From: Flammeovirgaceae bacterium
GTDB taxonomy: Bacteria; Bacteroidota; Bacteroidia; Cytophagales; Cyclobacteriaceae
Reading direction: 5' to 3'
Length of the DNA stretch: 64,000 bases
NCBI GenBank assembly: GCA_016709845.1
Contig: JADJMA010000011.1
Coordinates: forward strand, 62,001-126,000
This document shows, piece after piece, positions 58,862-64,000 of this stretch (its first letter is position 1; each line of letters opens with the position of its first letter). Made by a program: the position numbers and the translations under genes. The notes below the pieces were generated by a model. The model made no database searches and was not told the DNA's origin. It worked only from the letters and a program-made list of their open reading frames with translations.

Positions 58862-58962
58862 GTCCTTAGCCTCTACAAAGTGTAATACAACCGCTTACAT
58901 TTTTAAACCGGAATAAATCCGATTCGGGTCGCGATTCCTTTTCAATTCTGTTAACTTTAAAG

Positions 58963-60264
58963 ATGAAGACGAAAAAAATTCCACTCTATGCCAAGATTTT
59001 GATTGGTATGGCACTCGGTCTTATTTGGGGTCTTTCGAACTCCGCGTTGGGCCTCACCGGCTTCACGCATAATTGGATAAAACCTTTCGGCACAATATTC
59101 ATCAACTCCTTAAAGTTGATTGCTGTTCCACTTATCATCGTATCGCTTGTTGATGGCGTATCCAACCTTTCCGATGTTTCAAAACTTTCGCGCATTGGCG
59201 GCAAGACTATTGGGCTCTATATGTTTACCACGGTGCTTGCAATTTCTATTGGTCTTGTATTAGTTAATATTATTGAACCCGGCAAACTTCTTTCTGCCGA
59301 ACGCAGAGACAGCCTGCACAAAAACTTTGCTTCTGATCTGAAGCAAAGCATCACAGCTGCCCACTCAACCCATGATGCCGGACCCTTGCAACCCTTGGTC
59401 AATATCGTTCCGGATAATTTTTTTAATGCTGCTTCTGATAACACCAACATGTTGCAGATCATTTTCTTTTCCATATTATTTGGCGTGGCTATGATTCTGG
59501 CAAACAAGGAAAAGGTTCAGCCGGTAAAAAGTTTTTTTGATGGAGCCAATGCCGTTATCCTTAGCATTGTTGATATAATTATGAGGTACGCACCTATTGG
59601 TGTGTTTGCTTTGCTGGCCAGTTTAAGTATTGATCTGGAATTAATGAAGGCCCTTAGTGTGTATAGCTTAAACGTAGTGTTGGGATTAGCCATCATGATG
59701 TTTGCTGTATACCCCACCCTATTAAAATTTTTCACCAAAGTAAAGTATAAGGAATTTATTCGCGGAATTTTACCTGCACAGATCCTTGCTTTTTCAACAA
59801 GCTCGAGTGCAGCCACCTTACCCGTTACCATGGATTGTGCCGAAAAAAATCTGGGCATTTCGGAAGAAGTATCCAGTTTCGTATTACCGTTGGGCGCAAC
59901 GATTAATATGGACGGCACCAGTATTCATCAGGGTGTATCAGCTGTTTTTATTGCACAGGCTTTTGGTATCGATCTTACCTTGGGTCAACAACTCACTATT
60001 CTCATGACAGCCGTATTAGCATCCATTGGAGCGGCTGCCGTTCCTGGGGCTGGCATTATTATGTTAATCATTGTGTTAGAATCCGTTGGCTTAGACCCAG
60101 CAGGCCTGGCCCTTATTTTGGCTGTAGACAGGCCCTTGGATATGTTGCGGACCGCTGTAAATATTACGGGCGATTCGGCTGTAGCCAGCATTGTTGCAAC
60201 CAGCGAAAATGAATTAAACATAGCCACAGCAAACGATCCCACCACCAATATAAATAAGGACTGA
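58963..60264 (+). CDS. Dicarboxylate/amino acid:cation symporter (SLC1/DAACS family)
   Basis: Intact, 433 residues, with the SLC1 fold: eight membrane helices and two hairpins. The hairpin motif AFSTSSSAATLPVTM and the NMDGTS cation-binding motif (INMDGTSIHQGV) are present, followed by PGAGIIMLIIVLESVGL. It moves glutamate, aspartate or C4-dicarboxylates with Na+ or H+; which ones cannot be told. A variable extracellular insert lies at about 110-150. A paralog follows 74 bp downstream. Confidence 0.92.
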   Translation: MKTKKIPLYAKILIGMALGLIWGLSNSALGLTGFTHNWIKPFGTIFINSLKLIAVPLIIVSLVDGVSNLSDVSKLSRIGGKTIGLYMFTTVLAISIGLVLVNIIEPGKLLSAERRDSLHKNFASDLKQSITAAHSTHDAGPLQPLVNIVPDNFFNAASDNTNMLQIIFFSILFGVAMILANKEKVQPVKSFFDGANAVILSIVDIIMRYAPIGVFALLASLSIDLELMKALSVYSLNVVLGLAIMMFAVYPTLLKFFTKVKYKEFIRGILPAQILAFSTSSSAATLPVTMDCAEKNLGISEEVSSFVLPLGATINMDGTSIHQGVSAVFIAQAFGIDLTLGQQLTILMTAVLASIGAAAVPGAGIIMLIIVLESVGLDPAGLALILAVDRPLDMLRTAVNITGDSAVASIVATSENELNIATANDPTTNINKD

Positions 60265-60338
60265 CCTCTTAATTCTACTGCTTAAAAGTATAACCAAAAC
60301 TTCTATATTGCTGTCTTTCTAAATAATATTATCAGTCT

Positions 60339-61511
60339 ATGGCAGCGCCTCAACCTCCCGAGAAGAGCAAACTTACTCTTTACATTATTATTAGTTTGAT
60401 TGCTGGCGTTGCGCTTGGTTTTGGGTTAAACAAAAGCTATCTCTCAAAAGATAATGAAGCCCTTAAAAAAACTGATTTATCGATCCAACAAGTACAAGAA
60501 GAAATAAAGCAAACCCGTGATAGCCTTGTTATGTTAACCAGTCTTTTACTAGGAATGGTTCTTGTAAACATCTTCCAGCCTGGCGTCGCTATGGATTTGC
60601 CCTTGCCTGAGGTGGGTGAGGCTTCGGGAATAGTCCACACGGGATTATCACTTAAAATATTCTTATATCATGTTTTTCCAAACAGTGTTATAGATGCCAT
60701 GGCGAAAAACGAAATATTACAAATTGTTGTATTCTCTATATTCTTTGGAATTGCCACCGCAGCCATTGGCGAGAAGGGTAAAGTTGTAATTACGTTTATG
60801 GATGCTTGCGCACACGTAATTCTAAAACTAACCGGATATGTTATGAACTTTGCTCCGTTGGCGGTTTTTGGTGCGATGACGGCCATCATTGCTCATCAGG
60901 GAATAAGCATATTAAAAACATATTCAATCTTCATTAGCGAATTTTATCTTGGATTGTTTTTGCTTTGGATAATTTTAGCCTTAGCAGGATCTGCCGTTAT
61001 TGGTAAGCGAATTTTCGGTCTCGTACGGAGAATCAAGGAGCCAATACTTCTTGCTTTCAGTACGAGCAGCAGTGAAGCTGCCTTTCCAAAAACGATGGAG
61101 GAATTGGAACGCTTTGGCTGCAAGGATAAGATTGTAAGTTTTGTACTACCGCTCGGGTATTCCTTTAATCTTGACGGCAGCATGATGTACATGACTTTTG
61201 CATCATTATTTATCGCCCAGTCCTATGGTATGCATTTGCCTATACCTACCCAATTAAGTATGTTATTGGTGCTTATGTTAACAAGCAAGGGAATTGCCGG
61301 GGTACCGCGCGCCTCCTTAGTAGTCATAGCGGGCACCCTCGCTACTTTTAACATTCCAGAGGCCGGGCTTGCCTTATTGCTTGGGATAGACCCCTTATTG
61401 GATATGGGTAGAAGTGCTACCAACGTAGTAGGAAACAGTGTGGCAACTGCTGTGGTTAGTAAATGGGAGAATGCATTGGGAGACCCGCTGCCCGAGGGGG
61501 CCGAACTTTAA
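60339..61511 (+). CDS. Dicarboxylate/amino acid:cation symporter, paralog with N-terminal gap
   Basis: 390 residues. SLC1 motifs are intact in the C-terminal part: AFSTSSSEAAFPKTM, NLDGSMMYMT, SKGIAGVPRASLVV and DPLLDMGRSATNVVGNSVA. N-terminally there is one helix, then an Asn/Lys/Gln-rich segment (SYLSKDNEALKKTDLSIQQV) and a direct jump from RDSLVMLT to SLLLGMVLVNIFQPG. Relatives have about 50 residues there, including the LIKMIIAPLVF helix. The jump is in frame. Either part of the transport core has been lost, or the window lacks about 150 bp. Confidence 0.78.
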   Translation: MAAPQPPEKSKLTLYIIISLIAGVALGFGLNKSYLSKDNEALKKTDLSIQQVQEEIKQTRDSLVMLTSLLLGMVLVNIFQPGVAMDLPLPEVGEASGIVHTGLSLKIFLYHVFPNSVIDAMAKNEILQIVVFSIFFGIATAAIGEKGKVVITFMDACAHVILKLTGYVMNFAPLAVFGAMTAIIAHQGISILKTYSIFISEFYLGLFLLWIILALAGSAVIGKRIFGLVRRIKEPILLAFSTSSSEAAFPKTMEELERFGCKDKIVSFVLPLGYSFNLDGSMMYMTFASLFIAQSYGMHLPIPTQLSMLLVLMLTSKGIAGVPRASLVVIAGTLATFNIPEAGLALLLGIDPLLDMGRSATNVVGNSVATAVVSKWENALGDPLPEGAEL

Positions 61512-61516
61512 TTTCT

Positions 61517-61524
61517 TAATTTTG
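61517..61524 (+). promoter_or_regulatory. Candidate -7 element for nfu
   Basis: TAATTTTG fits TAnnTTTG and lies 23 bases before the ATG; no TTG is clear upstream. Confidence 0.35.
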
Positions 61525-61547
61525 TTAAAGATTCAAAGCCAAATACT

Positions 61548-62123
61548 ATGCTGAAACCTGAACCAAAAAATATTCATATATACCTGGAGTCAAACCCCAA
61601 TCCTAATTCATTAAAATTTGTAGTCAATGAGATTCTCGTTCCGGAAGGGATGAGTTTTGATTTTCCAACACCGGCCGATGCGGAAGAGGCTCCGCTGGCC
61701 CAGGAATTATTTATGTATCCCTTTGTGGATCGCGTTTTCTACATGAGCAACTTTGTTACTGTAACCAAGAAGGAGGATGTAGAGTGGATGGAAATTCAGG
61801 AGACTTTAAAAAATCATATCAAGACGTTTTTGCAATCTGGAAAATTAATTCTGGATATGAAGGCTCCGGAAGCTCCGGAACAAGAGGAAACAGAAATCGT
61901 AAAAAAAATAAAAACTATTCTGGACGAATACATTCGCCCCGCGGTTGAACAGGATGGGGGCGCCATTACCTTTCACTCCTACCACAATAAGAAAGTAACC
62001 GTAGCCCTGCAGGGATCATGCAGCGGCTGCCCTTCTTCCACCGTAACCTTAAAAGCGGGTATCGAAAATCTATTTAAGCGAATGATGCCCGAAGAAGTAG
62101 AGGAAGTTGATGCGCTAGGCTGA
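61548..62123 (+). CDS. nfu: NifU-like Fe-S scaffold/carrier (Nfu type)
   Basis: 191 residues with two domains: an Nfu N-terminal domain (LESNPNPNSLKFVVNEIL, LAQELFMYPFVDRVFYMSNFVTVTK) and a NifU C-terminal domain with the cluster-binding CSGCPSS motif (near residue 163), preceded by RPAVEQDGGAITF. It receives and delivers [4Fe-4S] clusters to apoproteins. It follows the symporter genes and precedes the endonuclease-like gene by 8 bp. Confidence 0.93.
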   Translation: MLKPEPKNIHIYLESNPNPNSLKFVVNEILVPEGMSFDFPTPADAEEAPLAQELFMYPFVDRVFYMSNFVTVTKKEDVEWMEIQETLKNHIKTFLQSGKLILDMKAPEAPEQEETEIVKKIKTILDEYIRPAVEQDGGAITFHSYHNKKVTVALQGSCSGCPSSTVTLKAGIENLFKRMMPEEVEEVDALG

Positions 62124-62131
62124 TTTAATTA

Positions 62132-62986
62132 ATGAAAATTAGTTTTCTAGTTCTCCTTTCTTTTTTCTCCATGGTTAGCTTGGCTCAATCCGTTTCGGTA
62201 ATGAGTTATAACATTCGGCTGGATACAGAAGCCGATGGAATCAATCAATGGAAAAATAGATCCGAAAAAGTAGTTTCCTTAATCAAGAAATATAATCCTG
62301 ATTTATTAGGTGTGCAAGAGGCCCTTCATAACCAGATGATGGATTTGCAAAAAGGACTGCCTGATTACGCATTTATTGGCGGTGGCCGCGATGATGGAAA
62401 AGAAAAAGGGGAGTACTCCGCTATCTTTTATAAGAAGGATAAGTTTGAAGTAATAAAAGAAAAAACTTTGTGGCTATCTGAAACCCCCGAAGTACCCGGC
62501 AGTAAAAGTTGGGATGCCGCCATCACACGCGTTGTTACGTTTGCTGTGTTAAAGGATAAGGCTAGTGGAAAATCATTTATCTATGCCAATACACATTTCG
62601 ATCACATCGGTAAAGAGGCGAGAAAGAATAGCGCAAGTTTGATTAAGATTTACCTGAAGGGATTTATAACTGGAGCAACATTCGAAAAAACTGAAAAGGA
62701 AATTCCAGTGCTCGTTTCTGGTGACTGCAATTCGGAGCCGACAGACGAGCCCTATCTTACGATGATCAATGGAAAAGATATTACCTTGTTTGATGCACGC
62801 CCCGCAAAAAATCTAACTGGAACTTTTTGCGGCTTTGAAGTAGGAAAAATGGAATGCCTCACAATCGATTATATTTTTTATTCTACACCATGGAAAGCCA
62901 GCAACTATAAAGCGATTCAGGATCATGATGGAAAATATTATCCCTCGGATCATTTGCCGGTAATGGCAACTTTTACGTTGAAATAA
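62132..62986 (+). CDS. Secreted endonuclease/exonuclease/phosphatase family protein
   Basis: 284 residues. Signal peptide (SFLVLLSFFSMVSLAQ). The EEP metal-dependent fold is shown by VMSYNIRLDTEADG, LLGVQEALHNQ (catalytic Glu), NTHFDHIG, VSGDCNSEPTDEPY and the terminal SDHLPVMATF. The family hydrolyses nucleic acids, phospholipids or inositol phosphates; members of this length with a signal peptide in this phylum are usually annotated only at family level. Confidence 0.85.
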   Translation: MKISFLVLLSFFSMVSLAQSVSVMSYNIRLDTEADGINQWKNRSEKVVSLIKKYNPDLLGVQEALHNQMMDLQKGLPDYAFIGGGRDDGKEKGEYSAIFYKKDKFEVIKEKTLWLSETPEVPGSKSWDAAITRVVTFAVLKDKASGKSFIYANTHFDHIGKEARKNSASLIKIYLKGFITGATFEKTEKEIPVLVSGDCNSEPTDEPYLTMINGKDITLFDARPAKNLTGTFCGFEVGKMECLTIDYIFYSTPWKASNYKAIQDHDGKYYPSDHLPVMATFTLK

Positions 62987-63024
62987 TATCTCACCCTACC
63001 CTCTCTGAAGGAGAAACTCAAAAA

Positions 63025-63902
63025 CTATTTTTTATTGGCTAAGTAAACGCCTCCGAGGATAGACGCCATCCCAATGAAGTGGCCTACCATTAAATTCTCG
63101 CCATCAATCACGCCCCACATGACTGCAACAATTGGCATAATGTACGTGACTGAGCTCGCAAATAATGGTGTAGAAATTTTCAAAAGTTTCACAAACATTA
63201 GATTGGCAATAGCCGTACTCATCAACGCTAACAAGCTAATAAATCCAAATGCTTGCCAGGCTCTTGGTTTGCTTACCATGGTCTCAACAAAATTGCTGAA
63301 CCCAAAAAGATAAATAGCCGCCACGGGCCCAATAAACAAGAGGGAAACACTGGTAATGGTTAGCGATCCCAAATCATGAATCTTAAATTTTATCCAATTG
63401 AGATTGGCACCATACAAAGCACAGGCAGCAACAATAAGAAGTGCATATATATTGAAGCCAGTAATTGATCCGCCTGAGCGCGACAAGGCTAGAAGTATAG
63501 TTCCTGTAAAGGAGATGATCATGCCCAGGATAGCATATCCGCGAAAGCGCTGGGTAAAAAACAAGGCTCCCATGATCATCGTCCAGAGTGGTGAAAGCGT
63601 ATTAAGAATTCCGGCCAACGAACTATTGAGTCTTGTTTGAGCCCAGGCAAATAAAAGGCCGGAAAAAAAATTCCCATTAAGCCCGAGACTAACAATTTAA
63701 AATGATCGCCCTGTTTTAATTCTCTTAGACGTGGCAATGCCAAAGGCAAAAGAAAAAGGGAAGCTGCCGTTACGCGAAGTGCTCCGACTACATCGGGTGA
63801 AAATACTTTTAACCCTTGCTTAATTAATATGAAGGAAGTACCCCATATCAAGGACAAGGTGATCAGTAGGAAAACTGCTAAATACTTTTTTTGAGAAAAC
63901 AT
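63025..63902 (-). CDS. EamA/DMT family transporter, one frameshift
   Basis: About 292 residues and ten membrane helices, the standard DMT size. The first EamA half starts MFSQKKYLAVFLLITLSLIWGTSFILIKQGL; the second ends MIASILGGVYLANKK-like. The break is near 63650: one extra T in the run gives FLFAWAQTRLNSSLAGILNTLSPLWTMIM. Exported substrate is unknown. The last 98 bp of the window (63903-64000) have no gene I can support. Confidence 0.85.
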
Positions 63903-64000
63903 CTTGCCTAAGCTTACTCAACAGCAAGCGCGCAAAGAAAGATATTCCTAAAGGATTTTAAATCTGTTTTCTTGCTAAATCTTTTCAGGCTTCCACCAGG

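Overview
The window reads as chromosomal DNA of a member of the Bacteroidota, most likely Cytophagales-like. Evidence is the two SusC/SusD outer-membrane uptake loci, a TonB receptor/DUF4249 operon, BatD, DUF4105 and DUF3127 proteins, FtsX-type permeases in tandem, and promoters of the Bacteroidota form (TTG, 19-20 bp, TAnnTTTG) with no Shine-Dalgarno signal needed. Order-level placement is an inference from gene content only. No tRNA, rRNA, CRISPR array, integrase or transposase was seen.

Layout. 1-5281: parvulin isomerase, DUF493 protein, phosphatidylserine decarboxylase-like protein, pterin carbinolamine dehydratase, rsmI, a membrane protein and an inositol-monophosphatase-like protein. 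5290-10178: two FtsX-type ABC permeases on the minus strand, behind a sigma-54-like promoter and an upstream palindrome. 10360-14014: a small Cys-rich membrane protein, an AAA ATPase behind a 14-bp tandem palindromic repeat, a radical SAM/SPASM protein and a DUF4105 membrane protein. 14026-19729: odhA-odhB-lpd (2-oxoglutarate dehydrogenase complex). 19845-22252: rpsP-rimM-trmD-rplS. 22280-24077: class I aldolase and accD. 24086-30282: STN-type TonB receptor, DUF4249 lipoprotein and an MG2/plug-like protein. 30455-37024: SusC, SusD and an Ig-like lipoprotein behind a LacI-operator-like palindrome. 37326-38000: rplU-rpmA. 38504-42013: nrdB-nrdA. 42089-46319: DUF3127 protein with an SSB-like tail, acsA, a ZIP transporter and apbE. 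46411-47438: ruvB. 47590-54769: a second SusC/SusD locus, with most of susC present twice in tandem. 54943-63902: queG, a small conserved protein, batD-aroC, two dicarboxylate symporter paralogs, nfu, a secreted endonuclease/phosphatase and an EamA transporter.

The most pervasive property is technical. More than 30 one-base indels, nearly all in homopolymers, break essential single-copy genes (rpsP, rplS, nrdA, nrdB, ruvB, aroC, acsA and others). In each case checked, restoring or removing a base or two rejoins a normal protein. These are almost certainly sequencing or assembly errors. The coordinates given here span the restored genes, so they differ from simple open reading frames. accD also lacks about 90 codons of its catalytic core, one symporter lacks about 50, and the susC tandem copy looks like one locus assembled twice.

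I did not find a clear-cut new biological system. The best leads are: the sigma-54/palindrome control of the permease pair; the palindromic operators of the two SusC loci; the tandem repeat abutting the AAA ATPase start; the shared TTTGCAGTCC start region of three ribosomal-protein promoters; and the DUF3127 protein whose SSB-like DDLPF tail is hidden by a frameshift.
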